Positions 6,545 through 19,377 of a stretch of 64,000 nucleotides of DNA are shown piece by piece. The notes under the pieces were generated by a model. That model searched no databases. It was not told the origin of the DNA and worked only from the letters and a program-made list of their open reading frames with translations. The position numbers and the translations under genes are program-made. This stretch comes from Luteolibacter arcticus (GTDB lineage Bacteria > Verrucomicrobiota > Verrucomicrobiia > Verrucomicrobiales > Akkermansiaceae), in the NCBI RefSeq assembly GCF_025950235.1, contig NZ_JAPDDT010000001.1:248001-312000 (forward strand). The letters run 5' to 3'. Each line of letters begins with the position of its first letter. The first letter of the stretch is position 1.

Positions 6545-9500
6545 CTATTCCCCCCTCGACCAGATCCGCAGCTTCATGTCGGAACAGGTGCCGGCCAAGC
6601 GGCCATCCGGCAGGAATGCGATGGTGTGCACGCCAAAGCCGGAGCGCGGGTGAATCCATAGTGCTTCCCCGGTTTCGAGGTCATACTCGCTCACGCAGCA
6701 ATCCGGGTCACTGCTCGCCACGAAGACCGCCTTCTCGTCGGGAGAAAAGATCGCGCAGTTGGAGGGCTTGGCCGTGCGGGCGATCACCCGTTCGTCGGAG
6801 AGCACGCCGTCCTTGAGCGACCACAAGGAGGCCGAGCCGTTGCGGTTGGACGCGAGCAGGAGGCTGCCGTGTTGGTTCAAGCGGAGCGTGTTCGGCCGGT
6901 CGGGCACACTGATCTCGCAGGAATTCGCGCCGGTCTCGCGGTTGCGGACGTGGATGAAGTCGGGCTCGCCGCTTTTATCGAGCGAGATGACGAGGTGCTT
7001 GCCATCCGGCGAGAAGGCGAAGGCGTGACCGATGTGGGGCAGCTTGAACGTGCCGGGTTGCTCCTTCAGCTCGGGATAGCTCCAGAGCTTCACGCTGAAG
7101 TCCAAGCCGCTGGTGAGAATGGTATTGTCCGGCGTGAATGCGATGTGGACCAGGGGTGTGGCAGTATAGGTCTGCACCTCGTGCGTATTGCCCTCCGCGT
7201 CCGTCGCCGTCCTGAGCACCATCGTCGCGGTCGTCGCGTCACCTGCCCGCTCGCCGCTGGCGGTATCGTTGAGGATCAGACCTCCGCTGTTGTCGGTGGA
7301 TGCGAGCAGCTTGCCATCGGGTGATATGGCCAGCGACGTCATCGGGGCGTTGTTGGTCCAGTTGGTGCCGGTGCTTAGCGGATCGCCCAACTCCAGTTTC
7401 GGTTCCTGCGTGGCGAGGTCCCATTGCCGGACGAAATCCTGCGAGCGCGTGTAGAGCTTGCCGCCCTTGCCATCCACGACCATCGCGCAAAGCTGGCGAT
7501 TCGAGCCCGTCGTAGTGTGGCCGGAAAGGGTGGCGTCTTGGATCCAACGTGCCTGAGCGATCACCCCTAACAAGCCTTTCGCCCGCAGCCGGGCTTCGGG
7601 CGATGTCGCCGATTCGGACGCCGTCTTGAGGGCGGACAGTGCTTGAGGGATTCGCTTCAGCTTCTCCTCCGCCTCGTCGCGCAGGCGGACTTTCGGCGCG
7701 CCGAGTTGTTCGATCAGCGTGGCGATCTCTTTTTCATCCTGACCGCGGGAGAGGTCCGTCGTGAGCAGGAAAGCCAGCGTCGTGACGACGGGGATCATCG
7801 AGCGTCGACGGAGTGCCCACTCCAGGCACAGCAGGGCGAGGATCGCGGCCAACAGCGGCCATTTCGGCCAGAGTGGCTTGTTCCATGCGACCGCTGCGTG
7901 CTTTTGGCGCTCTGCGGCGACCTCGGCCAACCACGTGGCGGCATCCTGCGGCGTATCGAGCACCCGGCCCGCGCCGGCGTCGGCGAGCTCCTTCATGAAA
8001 TCGCTGTCGGGCTTGGTCTCGGTGAATTCGAGGTGCGAACGGCGAAGGCCGACCGGTACGGCATCGGTAAAGGCGACACCATTGGCCGTGGCATCGAAGA
8101 ACACGGTGACCTGCTCGCCCACGGCCCCGGCAGGCACGGGAACCATCCCGACGAACTCGCGGGCATCGCGATCATACTCCAGCCGGACCCGCGGCGTGCC
8201 GGGGATATCGAGCCGGGCACCGACGTCGAGAGCGAGCAAATCATCGAGCTTCGTTACGGCCAGCACTTCGGCGGCGACGGGCAGCAGGTCGCCGGGCTTG
8301 GCGGCGGCGGCCTTGGCGCGACCGGCGAGCTTGTCGCGGTGCCAGCGGATGCTGTTTTCGCCAAGCCACTTCACGAGGTTCACCCAGTAGTCCCCATACC
8401 ATGGCGCGGGGTGAGGGGGAGTCGGCTCAGCGGGGATCTTTGCTGCGGCTTCCTTGAAGATGAAATTGCCACCATGACCGAGCTCGGTGTGAGGTCCCTG
8501 CGGCGGACCGCCGGGAGGGCCCCAAGTGACGTATTCACGAGCCCAGCCGCCGTTCGGATCGGACAGCCACGCGATCGATCGCCCACGGCCATACGACTGC
8601 GCGGCCATGACGGGTTCGTCGCCTTCGGCATCCGCTCTAACAGCGAGGACGATCGCACCCGGCTTGGCGCGCTTCACGCGATTCATCCCGGTGAAAATCG
8701 GGTGCGCGGCGAGCGCCTTCTCATTCTCGGCAAGATCGTCTGTAACCTTCCAGAGCGGATGGCTTTTCACCGACTCCGGGATGCGGATCGGGAAGGGCTT
8801 CTCCATGAAGCCCGCACCGTAGGCGAGCATGTCCACCGGCGTGATCCGCTCCCACGGCGTCTGGTCGTAGTTGCCCACGTCGAAGCTGGTGTAGCCCCCG
8901 CCCATCAGGAAACCGCCGCCGCGTTCGTTCACCCAATCGACCACCCACTGCATCTGCTCGGTGGAGAAATTCCCCACGGGCACGTCGCTGATGAGCATCA
9001 CATCGTAGCGATAGAGTTCCTCGCGGGTGGCGGGAAAGGACCGTGATGGATCCTGCCGCATCTCGCCGTTCTGGAAGCTCACGCCGACTAGATTCGGCGA
9101 GTCGTTGTACTCGCTGATCGGGGTCAGGCAGTCGTATTCGATCTCGCCGGTCGCGTCCCAAGCCCGCGTCATCAGCTCCATGTCATTCCACCAGTGGCCG
9201 GTCACGCCGACGGTGCGTTTCACGTGGGTGCCCTCTACGAACAGGACCCGCAGCTTGTTCGACGAGACCTCCACGGTGAAGCCGAAGTGATTGTCGTCCG
9301 CCGCCACTTCTTCCATCGCGGGCACCAGCTCCAAGGAGTATTTGGTGGTGCGTAGGCCGATCTCGAAGGTCAGCACGGTTTCCACCGGGCCGCCATCCGT
9401 GCGCGGGCGGAAGTCGGTGCGCGCGACTTCCTTGCCTCCATCCTCGCGCAGCACCAGCGCGAGCGGTTCGTCTGGCGGCAGGCCGGAGGACGCGAGATCG

Positions 9501-10176
9501 ACGTGCACGGCGACCTTTGCCTTCGGCCGTACGCTGCGCGGCGCTTGCACGGCGGCGATCCAGGCATTGCGCGGCGGGGTGTCGGTGCCGATGACCTTGG
9601 TGGAAATCTTCGCGCCGAGGTCGCGGGCGGTGGCCAGCACTTTCGGCAATTCGCCACGGTCATGGGTGCAGCCATCGGACACCACGAGAATCTGGCGCGG
9701 TGCTTCGTCGCCGCGCTCGAACAAGCTGGCCAGCGCTGCGGAGAGGCGCGTCTCATCACCTTGTGGCGTGACCGCATCGAGGTCTGTCACGTTGAGCAGC
9801 TCTTGATTGAAGACTGCGAGGGGGGGCACCGGTTGGCCGACGGTCTCGATGGTTTGGCGCGCCTGCGTCGCCCATGCCTTGGCATCGCTCCAGCGCGTGG
9901 TCTTCTCGCCGGTCGCCAGCTTCATGCTCGCCGATTTGTCTAACAGAATCATCGAACTGCTCTCCGGAGCCTGCAAGGTGATGCGCTCGACCGGATTCAT
10001 CAGGATGAAGGCGAGCAGCGCGATCACCATCAGTCGCAGCAGCACGACGGGGCCCTGCACCCAAGCCGGCTGCATCGGCCGGCCGCGGAACGCACGATAG
10101 AGCGTGAACACGGCCGCGGTGCCGGCGAGTGCGGCGATCACCGGGATGGGAAAGGCGGGATCGAAATCCGGAAGAG

Positions 10177-10180
<4 letters not shown>
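6545..10180 (-). CDS. VWA/amidotransferase-fold membrane protein fused to a WD40-repeat domain
   Basis: The 1211-residue protein has two parts. Residues 1-794 form a complete 'BatA-type' protein: two N-terminal membrane helices (about 10-26 and 45-62), a von Willebrand A domain with MIDAS start DKSASM and LVVSDG strand, a class I amidotransferase-like fold (YDVMLISDVP, GGGFLMGGG), and a closing membrane helix (about 772-790). From residue 795 a second signal-peptide-like stretch (MIPVVTTLAFLLTT) starts what looks like a separate protein with HEAT-like helices and at least five WD40 blades (LAISPDGKLLAS, FAFSPDGKHLV, AIFSPDEKAVFV). The start ATG overlaps the stop of the HtrA gene (ATGA). Such VWA proteins accompany MoxR ATPases; the exact role is unknown. 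Confidence 0.85.
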
Positions 10181-11586
<1,406 letters not shown>

Positions 11587-11644
11587 GGTGTTGGGTAAAG
11601 AGCGACGAGAGTCCTATCGTCGGAAGGTGGAAGAAATGCGGAGA

Positions 11645-11828
11645 CGCTGGGAGCGCGGAGCCTCCGGCCCGCAGAAGCCAGGGATAGGCGTGGAATATCT
11701 GGTCGGTGGCAATGGGCAGTGGTGCGGTGCTTCTTTTCCAGCGGAGCAGCATGAGTTCATTGCGGAGTTGATTGGTGGATCGGGATCTCCCGTTGCTTCT
11801 GCGGGCCGGAGGCTCCGCGCTCCCAGCG
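11645..11828. repeat. Element bounded by a perfect 34-bp inverted repeat, family C, copy 1
   Basis: Positions 11645-11678 and 11795-11828 are exact reverse complements over 34 bases (inner core GCGGAGCCTCCGGCCCGC). The 116 bases between them hold no gene. A diverged second copy lies at 30089-30231. The element fills the gap between the large Gly/Glu-rich protein gene and htrA, ending three bases from the former's stop codon. Confidence 0.85.
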
Positions 11829-11831
11829 GGC

Positions 11832-14800
11832 TTATTGCTTCGTCTCCCACACCTCGCCGCCGAAGTCGTCGGAGAGATCGCGGAAGTAGTCTTCGATTTC
11901 GCGGCGGCTTTCCTCGGGCAGCTTGCCGCGGGCCGAGGCGATGCCGGCGTCGGTCGGAATGCGGTCGATGAGTTCCTTCAAGCGCTGGTCGGCAGCATCG
12001 ACGAGCGGGATGGTGCTGCGGTCGAATGGAGCGGCGCGCAGCGGGAGGACCATGCGGCCCACGCCTTCGTCGCGGAGTCGTTCCAAAGTGTCAGCGAAAC
12101 GCCCCAGCGACGGACCACCCATGCCGGGTTCTTCTCCGCCGCTGCCGGGCTTGTCACCGGGCTTGTCTCCCGGGCCCTGGCCCTTGCCTTCCTTGGACGC
12201 AATCTCGCCTTGGCCCTGTCCCTGACCCTCGCCGGGCTTGTCACCTTTGCCATCTCTGGAAGCCATTTCACCCTGGCCGCCTTGGCCGGGCTTCTCGCCT
12301 TCACCTTGACCCTTGCCTTCGCCTTCGCCATTTTCACCCGGCTTCTCACCTTGGCCCTGACGTTTGCCGTCTTTGGAAGCGACCGCACCTTGGCCGCTCT
12401 CGCCGGGCTTTTGCCCTTCGCCTTTGCCCTCGCCGGGGTTCTTGCCTTCCCCTTGCTTGGCGAGATCCTTCTTCAACTCGGCTGCCTGCTCGCGGGCCTT
12501 GTTGAGTTCGGCCAGCAGGCTGGCGTCGAGGCTTGCTGCGGCGTCGCGGAATTCGCGGGCCATTGCGCCGAGTCGTTCGGCGAGTTCGGCCTGCTGCTCC
12601 GCGTTTCCTTGGCCATCCTTCAGCGCTTGCGCGAGTGACTCCAGATCCTTGGCCAGCTTGGCGACATCGGTGCGTTCCTTGACCGCCTCCAGGGCGGACG
12701 CGGACGGAGTTTTAGGAGCTTCGGGATCTTCCGCCTGACCGGCATTCGCCTTCTTCGCCAGTTCTTCGAGGATCTTGTGGGTCAAGTCGGTGGCCTGCGC
12801 GGCTTCGGCGGCAGCTTCGCCGGGCTTCTGTCCTTCCTGACCCTTGCCTTGGCCTTCGCCTTCCTTCGCGGCGGTCGCTTGTTCGGACGAGTCACCTTGG
12901 CCTTCGCCCTCTCCCTGACCTTGTCCCTCGCCTTTTCCTTTTCCCTGGCCCTTGGCTTGTGCCTGGGCAGGGGACTCGCCCGGTGATTCGCCGGGCTTCT
13001 CGCCTTCGGCGGGGGCAGGTTGGTCACCCTTCTTCTGTTCCTTCGCGTTCTTCTCCGCGTTGTCCGCCAGCTTGCGCAGCGTGTCGGAAAGCTTCTGCAA
13101 GTCCATCGACTCCAGGAAAATCGCGAAGTCTAACAAATCCTGTTCGGCCACCCCGAGTTCCGGCGCGGCATGGGCAGGGCTCTCGGAGCGCAGCGTCTTG
13201 TCGGCCTTGGCCACCGCCTTTTCGGCCTCGTCCATCAGGCGCAATGCGCCATCGGTCCGCTCGGGGTGATCGACCAGCTTTGCGAACAGTTCGCCGGAAT
13301 CCGCCAGCGCGACTTCCTGCTGCCGGCGGGTGGCTTCGATGTTGTTGCCTTCCACGGCTTCCGGCGCGATCTGGCCCGCGACATCCTTTTCCTCGGCGGC
13401 GATGCGGCGGGCTTCCTTGGCGAATTCCGTCAATGGCGGTGGCGGCGGGTCCTTGGGCTCCGAGGGCTTCTTGCCCTTGCCGATGATCTTGATCAGCTCT
13501 TTGCGCAATTGCAGCAGCGTGGAAAGCGCGCGGTCGGCCGTATCAAATCCCTTCGCCAGATCCGGCATCTCAAGGAATCCGGCCGCTTCTGCCATCTGAA
13601 TGCCTGCGGTGCCGAGCAAAGCCACGTCATCGGCATCCAATTCGCCGCTCTGCTCCCAGTCCATGGCAGTCCGCTGCGTCTCGCTCGCCAGCTCCTGCTC
13701 GCGGGTCGCCTGCTCGACGGTCTTCGTGAGAGCTTCTGGCGTGAGGTTCGAACGGAACGACTCCTTGGTCTGGAAGACGTCGGAGAGGATGCCGCGCTGC
13801 GAGCCGATGATCTGGTCGAGCTTCATCAAGGCGTCGCTGACGGCCTCGTCGTCCGGCCCTTCTTCCTCTTCATCGCCACCGTCACCGTCACCGCCGCCCG
13901 CGAAGTACCACCGCATCTGGAACTGGCGGATATCCACCGAGCGCAGCGGACTCACTGCCCGAGGGCCACCGCGTGGCTTGTGGTCGAGCGCGTACGCATG
14001 GATGCGGACATTGTCGGTGATCTTGAGCGGAATTTGATCCAGCATCATCTGCGCGATCTCGCTGACCTGACGCTGGTTCTTGGCATCGATGACCGTTTCC
14101 ACGATCCAACGGCGTTCGCCGGCGGCATCGAGAATCAGGCCGATCTCCGCGACGCCGAAGTCATCCTTGGCGCGAATGCGGATCGGCATTTCGGCAGTGG
14201 CGATGAGTTCGAGGTCTTTCGTTGGCTCGACGATCTCGACCACCGGCAGCTTGTCCACCACGCCCTCGATCTCGAAGCGCCAGGCATCGAGCCGCTCGCC
14301 ATCGGCGTGGAAGATTGCAAGTTCACCCTGCGCCTTGCCCGCCACCACTTCGGACGAGATGGAATAGGTCGCGCCATCCTTGGCGGAAAGTTCGACCGGC
14401 ATCGCCCCGCCGATGCTCCACGTGATACGGTCAGGTCGGGCATTGAAGGTGAAGTCCCACGTAGCGGTGCTGCCTTCCACGGTGCGCACGTCGCCACCAG
14501 CCACGGTCTCGGCTTCAAGGCCGGTGTAGTCGGGATAGGCGATGGTCGCCTTCGACTCGACCAGTTTCGGAATCGGGCGGTAGGCGATGGTCTTCTCCTC
14601 GACCCTGGCATCGCCGGCCACGACCTTCACCTCGAGGTCGGTGGTCTTGCCGGTGAAAACGACGTCCCAAGTCTGGCCATCCTCGCGGCGCGTCAGCTCG
14701 ACCGGCTTCCAATCCTTGCCGCCTTGGCGCACCAGCAGCTCCGGTTGCGCGGCGCGGCCGTTCACGGTGAATTCGAGGCGCGGCGGATGGCGTTCGTCGA

Positions 14801-15392
14801 AGCCCGTCGGCAGCGACTTCCACTCAACCGTCGTGTAAGTCAGGTCGCGGTGCGGCTGCACGATCCGCTTCAGCGCGTGGCGGAAATCGCCCCACAGCAG
14901 TGCGACCAGCGCCACCGTGGCACAGGCGGCCAGGGCCATGGCGCGGCGTCTCCAGAGCTGCTTTGCAGGCACCAAGCGCGACCACGGGGCCTGCGTGAGA
15001 TCCTTGCCGGTCTCCCGCATGAGGCGGTCGGTGAAATAGGCGGCGTCGGGATCGTTCGCCGAGGGCCGGCTGGAAACTTCCAGCGCGGTGCGGAGCTTCT
15101 GGCCGATCTCGGGATGCGCCGTCTCGATCACCCGGGCGGCCTCCATGGTGTCGTGGATCTTCGCAAGCCGCAGCCGCTTCGCGAGAAGTACGATGGACAC
15201 CGTAGCAAGGGCCGCTACCAGTGCCGAGCGGGCCGGTGACTTCCATTCGAGCCACGTATCGAGCGCGGCGACGATGCCGGCCACCGCCACCACGGCAGCG
15301 ATGATTCCGGCGAAGGCAATGCCGCGCGCATGGCGGCGGCGGGCTTTCGCCAGCGAGGCGAGGGGAGCAAGGACGGGCGACGAAGGATTCAT
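11832..15392 (-). CDS. Very large membrane-anchored protein with low-complexity Gly/Glu/Lys/Gln region (DUF4175-like)
   Basis: The 1186-residue protein has two or three N-terminal membrane helices (about residues 22-45, 55-72 and one near 160), then a large predicted extracytoplasmic part. Residues about 800-1120 are dominated by repeats such as GEGKGQGEGEKPG and EMASRDGKGDKPGEG mixed with Glu/Ala/Lys-rich helices. The C-terminus is ordinary (IEDYFRDLSDDFGG). The N-terminal layout and neighbours fit the DUF4175-type proteins found with MoxR/BatA operons in Verrucomicrobia and Planctomycetes; this is from memory. I start at ATG 15392 (MNPSSPVLAPL), which overlaps the stop of the VWA gene by four bases (ATGA). 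Confidence 0.8.
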   Translation of the reverse strand: MNPSSPVLAPLASLAKARRRHARGIAFAGIIAAVVAVAGIVAALDTWLEWKSPARSALVAALATVSIVLLAKRLRLAKIHDTMEAARVIETAHPEIGQKLRTALEVSSRPSANDPDAAYFTDRLMRETGKDLTQAPWSRLVPAKQLWRRRAMALAACATVALVALLWGDFRHALKRIVQPHRDLTYTTVEWKSLPTGFDERHPPRLEFTVNGRAAQPELLVRQGGKDWKPVELTRREDGQTWDVVFTGKTTDLEVKVVAGDARVEEKTIAYRPIPKLVESKATIAYPDYTGLEAETVAGGDVRTVEGSTATWDFTFNARPDRITWSIGGAMPVELSAKDGATYSISSEVVAGKAQGELAIFHADGERLDAWRFEIEGVVDKLPVVEIVEPTKDLELIATAEMPIRIRAKDDFGVAEIGLILDAAGERRWIVETVIDAKNQRQVSEIAQMMLDQIPLKITDNVRIHAYALDHKPRGGPRAVSPLRSVDIRQFQMRWYFAGGGDGDGGDEEEEGPDDEAVSDALMKLDQIIGSQRGILSDVFQTKESFRSNLTPEALTKTVEQATREQELASETQRTAMDWEQSGELDADDVALLGTAGIQMAEAAGFLEMPDLAKGFDTADRALSTLLQLRKELIKIIGKGKKPSEPKDPPPPPLTEFAKEARRIAAEEKDVAGQIAPEAVEGNNIEATRRQQEVALADSGELFAKLVDHPERTDGALRLMDEAEKAVAKADKTLRSESPAHAAPELGVAEQDLLDFAIFLESMDLQKLSDTLRKLADNAEKNAKEQKKGDQPAPAEGEKPGESPGESPAQAQAKGQGKGKGEGQGQGEGEGQGDSSEQATAAKEGEGQGKGQEGQKPGEAAAEAAQATDLTHKILEELAKKANAGQAEDPEAPKTPSASALEAVKERTDVAKLAKDLESLAQALKDGQGNAEQQAELAERLGAMAREFRDAAASLDASLLAELNKAREQAAELKKDLAKQGEGKNPGEGKGEGQKPGESGQGAVASKDGKRQGQGEKPGENGEGEGKGQGEGEKPGQGGQGEMASRDGKGDKPGEGQGQGQGEIASKEGKGQGPGDKPGDKPGSGGEEPGMGGPSLGRFADTLERLRDEGVGRMVLPLRAAPFDRSTIPLVDAADQRLKELIDRIPTDAGIASARGKLPEESRREIEDYFRDLSDDFGGEVWETKQ

Positions 15393-17431
15393 GCGTCCAC
15401 TGGGGCAGAGGTTTCGAGTCGCGCGGATTTCCGGGTGGCGACCGCGCATTCGAGAGTCAGCAGGGAAAGGAGAATGAGCACCAGCCATGGCCACCATTCA
15501 CCCGTCTTGGGGCGCTCTTCGCCGTTGCCGACGGCGGAGAGGGTTGCGGGCGGTAGTGGCTCGGTGGCATCGGGCAGGGCGTAGGCCTTGCAGAAAGCAG
15601 GGGCGTCGACGGCGATGACAGCCGACTCGGCGGGATCGGCGGCGACCACCTCAGCGGTGCCGTCGGCCGTTTGGTAGTAGCCGATCTCGCGGCTTTCTCG
15701 GGTGCCGGGGAAGCGGACATTTGCGCTATGCTGGCGGGCCTCGTAGTGGGTCAGCGTATTGAAAAGGCTTTTGGCGAGCGGCACGAACATCGGCTCGCGC
15801 GGCAAGTCACTCCATTCGCGCGTGAGCGGGTGCGCGAGCACCATCACGCGGCCGGCGGTCGGATCGTCTGTGACCTTTTCCAAGAGCAGAGGATGACCGC
15901 CATCGAGAGTCGCGAGTGGCTTCCATCCTTCGCTTGGCTGGATCGTGAAGGCATCCCGCCATGTCAGCATGCGCAGGTCGCCGCCGTCCTTGCCATCGAA
16001 GCTCGCCAGCGCCGGATGCTTGCGATCCCACCACGCGATGCGCCGCTGCTGCATGCCTCCGCTGAGCTCCACCGACTCCGGGAAAAGCTTCGCGTTCACC
16101 AGAGCCGCGGTGGATTCCGGCTTCCAGCGCTCGTCGATGCAGATGAAAAGCCCCGCGCCCTTCGCGACGCGGGCGGCGATGGCTCTGGCCTCGGCCGGGC
16201 TAATCGCCGTCGGTCCACAGATCGAGATCGCGGAGAACTTGGCCAAGTCCACGGCACCCGGTTTCAGCGTCTCTTCTTCAGCCGCGCCGGCACCGCTTCC
16301 GGTGCCGCTCGCCTTGTTCCCGCCAAAGAGGCTTTTGAAGCCGCTGCCGATTGATTGGACCGGAGCTTCTTCCTGCGTGGCTTCGTCGCGGCCATCGAGC
16401 CCATACTTCACCTCGGGCCGGTAGGGCGAGAGACCATGTGCGGCACCCGATGCCGTGAGCGCCTTCTGGAGGAAGTAACCTTGTCCTTCGAAGGGCGTGC
16501 TGCCCGGAAAGCCGTCGAGGATCAGCACCGGTTCCGGCTCCGCCCAATGCATCGCAAAGGGCCGGCGGTCATCGGCAGGCCACTCATCCTTTCCTTCCAG
16601 GGAAATGAAGCCGCGCACTTCCTCGCGCGGCGGACGGAAGGAAAACAGCACGCGCTCCACGCCCGCCGGGACGGTCTGCTTCACATTCAGACCCTCGGAG
16701 GATAGCGCGACTTCTCGTGGCTTGTTAGACGAGGTGACCCGGGCCTCGATCTCCATGTTGTCGGCGGCGAAGGGCGTCAGGAGTTCCACTGCCTTGACCG
16801 CTTCGTTGCGCGTGTCCGGCGGCTGGATTGCGATCGCTTCCACTTGCACCCGCGGCGGCCAAACCCGAGGTGGCGCGGATGGCAGCGCGGACGAGGCGAA
16901 ATGGCCGATGATTACCACGCGGGTATTCTCGGCACCCTCACTGCGCAGGTGATCGAGCGACCAGCCAAGAGCCTTGTTGAAATCTCCCGATGCTCCGGCC
17001 ACCGGCCGGTAGTCCTCCAGCGAGGACAGCACCTGCACGGCATCGGTAAATTGGGCCACGGTAACCGCACCGTGTTCCTTGATCGCCTTCCTTGCCGCGT
17101 CCGTCGCTTTCTCGGCCATCGCCGCGGTCATGCTGCCTGAGGCATCCAGCAGCAGCAGGGTCTTGTCTTGCGTCGCTTCAGTCTTCTCCCTGTCGGAAAG
17201 AAAGGGCCGCGCGAACATCAGCGCGAGCAGCGCCACCGCTCCGATTCGCAGCAGCAAAAGGAGCAGCTCTTCGATGCGCAGTCGCCTGTGCCGCTTCTTC
17301 TCCGCGATCTGCAGGAAGCGCAGCGTCCCGACATCGAATTCCTTGAACTTCCGCCGCTGGCTCAAGTGAATGATCACCGGAATGGCCGCAGCCGCCAGGG
17401 CGAAGAGAAAGGCTGGGTGAAGGAGCGGCAT
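15389..17431 (-). CDS. BatA-type VWA membrane protein
   Basis: The 680-residue protein opens with the aerotolerance regulator N-terminal (BatA) signature: HPAFLFALAAAAIPVIIHL, the RRKFKEFDVGTLRFL segment and a second helix near residues 58-78. A VWA domain follows with MIDAS sequence DASGSMT near residue 96. A middle amidotransferase-like region (LILDGFPGSTPFEGQGYFL) and a C-terminal membrane helix (WPWLVLILLSLLTLE) complete it. Proteins of this kind are thought to be substrates or partners of MoxR AAA+ ATPases in envelope stress. It is the first gene of the leftward run, diverging from the secreted caspase-fold gene. Confidence 0.9.
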   Translation of the reverse strand: MPLLHPAFLFALAAAAIPVIIHLSQRRKFKEFDVGTLRFLQIAEKKRHRRLRIEELLLLLLRIGAVALLALMFARPFLSDREKTEATQDKTLLLLDASGSMTAAMAEKATDAARKAIKEHGAVTVAQFTDAVQVLSSLEDYRPVAGASGDFNKALGWSLDHLRSEGAENTRVVIIGHFASSALPSAPPRVWPPRVQVEAIAIQPPDTRNEAVKAVELLTPFAADNMEIEARVTSSNKPREVALSSEGLNVKQTVPAGVERVLFSFRPPREEVRGFISLEGKDEWPADDRRPFAMHWAEPEPVLILDGFPGSTPFEGQGYFLQKALTASGAAHGLSPYRPEVKYGLDGRDEATQEEAPVQSIGSGFKSLFGGNKASGTGSGAGAAEEETLKPGAVDLAKFSAISICGPTAISPAEARAIAARVAKGAGLFICIDERWKPESTAALVNAKLFPESVELSGGMQQRRIAWWDRKHPALASFDGKDGGDLRMLTWRDAFTIQPSEGWKPLATLDGGHPLLLEKVTDDPTAGRVMVLAHPLTREWSDLPREPMFVPLAKSLFNTLTHYEARQHSANVRFPGTRESREIGYYQTADGTAEVVAADPAESAVIAVDAPAFCKAYALPDATEPLPPATLSAVGNGEERPKTGEWWPWLVLILLSLLTLECAVATRKSARLETSAPVDA

Positions 17432-17517
17432 TTTGCGGTTGGTTCAGCTAGCAACTTTGTTTGGCATATGCAAAGGAAGAGTTGCGTCTTCGGACCGGCT
17501 TGTTAGCTTCCGCCGCG

Positions 17518-18369
17518 ATGCCCGGAAGCCCTGTCTTCATGTGTCGCCCAAAACGCCGTCGTACGGTGTGCGTGGCGCTACTTTCCTTGGCATTTCTTGC
17601 TTCATCGGCACTCGCCGGCCCGAAAATATGGATTTTCGGCGGCGATCCGGGCGATGAGGAGCATCACGAGCTTTATCAGAAAAATCTTACGTCACTGCGA
17701 AAGATCTTTAACAAGACTTACGGGATCGCCGCGACGGATCTGAAGGTTTTCTATGGTCCGAAGGAGGCCGGCTACGACGGGGTTTGCAGCAAGGAAGTAT
17801 TGCTTGCGGAGTTAAAGCAGGCAGTGGCGGCTACCAAGGACAAGATGCCGGTGTGGATCATTCTCCAAGGCCACGCGAATTCGATCCCTGGCGGCGTGCT
17901 TTTCAACCTGCCCGGCCCGGATGTCTCGGCGCGCGAGATCGGGGAGGCGCTGGAAGGCTCGGCACCGGAAACGCCGCTCGTCATTTTTGCCACCACGGCG
18001 GCGAGCGAGCAGTATTTGCGTCCGCTCGCCGCGCCTGGCCGCATCGTGATCACGGCAAACTCGTCTGGTGATCCGGAGAATCAGACGGACTTCCCCCTCG
18101 CTCTCACCGCCGCGCTTGAAGCTAAGGGCACCGACATTGACGGCGATGGCCTCGTCACCGTGACCGAGCTTTTCAAAGCCTGCCACGCGCAGATCGAGGC
18201 GATGGCATCCAAGGACGGCCATATGATCCGCGAGCATTCGCAGATGGATGGCAATGGCGATGGTCGCGCCACCCGCCGCCCCGCGATCATCGATGCGGAA
18301 CCGGCTTCCAAGACCGGCCTGCGGATCGGCGGCGAGAAGACCGATGGAGCGGTCCCCGGCTTCGACTGA
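17518..18369 (+). CDS. Secreted caspase-fold (peptidase C13-like) protein with EF-hand loops
   Basis: A signal peptide (RRRTVCVALLSLAFLASSALA) is followed by a caspase/legumain-like core: IWIFGGDPGDEEH, VWIILQGHAN (the usual His position) and PLVIFATTAAS, where active enzymes normally have ACxSG. The catalytic Cys therefore seems absent. Two EF-hand-like loops follow (DIDGDGLVTVTEL and MDGNGDGRA). The start is ATG 17518 or ATG 17539; the frame also opens at TTG 17461. It precedes MoxR by 22 bases, so it probably belongs to the MoxR-DUF58 transcript. It may be a calcium-binding inactive homologue of C13 peptidases. Confidence 0.7.
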   Translation: MPGSPVFMCRPKRRRTVCVALLSLAFLASSALAGPKIWIFGGDPGDEEHHELYQKNLTSLRKIFNKTYGIAATDLKVFYGPKEAGYDGVCSKEVLLAELKQAVAATKDKMPVWIILQGHANSIPGGVLFNLPGPDVSAREIGEALEGSAPETPLVIFATTAASEQYLRPLAAPGRIVITANSSGDPENQTDFPLALTAALEAKGTDIDGDGLVTVTELFKACHAQIEAMASKDGHMIREHSQMDGNGDGRATRRPAIIDAEPASKTGLRIGGEKTDGAVPGFD

Positions 18370-18391
18370 ATTTCCATTTTCAACCCAAGTC

Positions 18392-19369
<978 letters not shown>

Positions 19370-19377
19370 ACTGACCC

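Noticed and set aside
7643..9046. A 467-codon plus-strand frame opposite the VWA-WD40 gene
   Set aside because: Antisense shadow; the opposite strand has VWA, amidotransferase and WD40 motifs.
13170..15239. A 689-codon plus-strand frame opposite the giant Gly/Glu-rich protein
   Set aside because: Composition is Arg/His/Gly/Leu-rich with no recognisable domain; explained as antisense of the real gene.
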